Shown here: in pieces, positions 4,779-5,294 of the stretch
Numbering within the stretch: the first letter of the stretch is position 1
Layout: every line of letters starts with the position of its first letter
Made by a program: the position numbers and the translations under genes
NCBI GenBank assembly: GCA_937905915.1
Contig: CALCVR010000247.1
Span: forward strand, 1-5,294
Direction: 5' to 3'
DNA from: an uncultured Eubacteriaceae bacterium
GTDB lineage: Bacteria > Bacillota > Clostridia > Oscillospirales > Acutalibacteraceae
Length of the DNA: 5,294 nt
The notes under the pieces: generated by a model
Database searches by the model: none
What the model was told of the DNA's origin: nothing
The model's input: the letters and a program-made list of their open reading frames with translations, nothing else

Positions 4779-5294
4779 AGGGAGACGCCATGGAAACCAT
4801 ACAAGGGGTGTTTCACAAGTATGTAAGCGGCGAGAAGGGGAAAAGGATCATCTTAATTGCCGGAATCGCTGGAATGGTTCTCATCTTATTATCCTCCTTC
4901 TGGCCCAAAAGTGAGACAACCAAGGCAAAGCAGGAAGCTACAACTACTGCTATGACTACATCGGAATACACCGACCTTCTCCAGCAAAGGCTCGCCTCCA
5001 TTGTCAACAGCATCGACGGGGTAGGCAAATCGGAGATTATGGTTACGCTGGAGACCGGCGTTCAAAATATTTACGCAAATCAGGAACAGAAAAACACGGA
5101 CAAATCGCAGGATATGACGGGGGAGAACACCACAAGGATCCAAGAGCGGCAGGATGTAGAACAAAACGTCATCCTAGTGAACGATCCGGAAGGAGGGGAA
5201 AAGGCACTGATCAAAACGCAATTGGAGCCACAGATCAAAGGAGTAGTGGTTGTGTGCCAGGGCGGAGACGATCCAGTAGTACAAAAACGGATCT
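4775..5294 (+). CDS. spoIIIAG: Stage III sporulation protein AG, ring-forming channel component, 3' end outside the window
   Basis: The visible 173 residues are the N-terminal and central part of SpoIIIAG; the B. subtilis protein has about 229. A short cytoplasmic N-terminus is followed by one membrane segment (25-43, I-I-L-I-A-G to S-S-F-W). A Thr-rich linker (47-63) leads into the domain between the two membranes: helix 64-83 (Y-T-D-L-L-Q-Q-R-L), strand KSEIMVTLETG (85-95), a polar insertion (96-129, Q/N/D-rich), strands around NVILVND (131-137) and KALIKT (143-148), and the signature P-Q-I-K-G-V-V-V-V-C-Q-G-G-D-D-P-x-V (152-169). In B. subtilis SpoIIIAG forms a large ring in the intermembrane space, resembling type III secretion ring proteins; the polar insertion matches the position of its extra beta region. 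GTG 4775 overlaps the spoIIIAF stop (GTGA). The frame stays open to the window end, where spoIIIAH should follow. Confidence 0.95.
   Translation, partial: MKGDAMETIQGVFHKYVSGEKGKRIILIAGIAGMVLILLSSFWPKSETTKAKQEATTTAMTTSEYTDLLQQRLASIVNSIDGVGKSEIMVTLETGVQNIYANQEQKNTDKSQDMTGENTTRIQERQDVEQNVILVNDPEGGEKALIKTQLEPQIKGVVVVCQGGDDPVVQKRI

Overview
The window carries most of the spoIIIA sporulation operon of an endospore-forming Firmicute. Six complete genes, spoIIIAA to spoIIIAF, and the 5' part of spoIIIAG lie in the standard order on the + strand. Base composition looks close to 50% GC by eye. With the protein sequences, this suggests a class Clostridia host, perhaps an Oscillospiraceae/Ruminococcaceae-like anaerobe. 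The family-level placement is an inference.

Layout. Positions 1-435 hold the 3' end of an unrecognised membrane-anchored protein, cut by the window start. Positions 482-847 encode a small YccF/DUF307 membrane protein that starts at TTG and has two clear internal repeats. A long hairpin with a U-tract (870-919) ends that transcription unit. A sigma-E-like promoter (about 942-971) and a strong ribosome binding site lead into spoIIIAA (994-2031). Then follow spoIIIAB (1946-2455), spoIIIAC (2518-2712), spoIIIAD (2709-3098), spoIIIAE (3115-4284), spoIIIAF (4284-4778) and spoIIIAG (4775 to past the window end). spoIIIAH would be expected next, outside the window. I see no genes on the minus strand, and no RNA genes, mobile elements or CRISPR arrays. 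No gene-free stretch exceeds 300 bases.

How the genes work together. In Bacillus subtilis, the products of this operon are made in the mother cell under sigma-E. Together with forespore SpoIIQ they build a channel or 'feeding tube' across the two membranes around the engulfed forespore, which keeps the forespore active and supports sigma-G. SpoIIIAA is the AAA/GspE-like ATPase. SpoIIIAB is GspF-like. SpoIIIAC, AD and AE are polytopic membrane parts. SpoIIIAF and AG (with AH) carry ring-building domains like those of type III secretion rings. Genes are packed tightly: AC/AD, AE/AF and AF/AG overlap by 1-4 bases, and AA/AB overlap by 86 bases.

I do not see a previously undescribed system. The points most worth a second look are the long spoIIIAA/spoIIIAB overlap with an apparent C-terminal extension of SpoIIIAA, the very short predicted leader between the sigma-E-like promoter and the spoIIIAA ribosome binding site, the absence of a visible ribosome binding site for spoIIIAD, and the unrecognised gene at the left edge.
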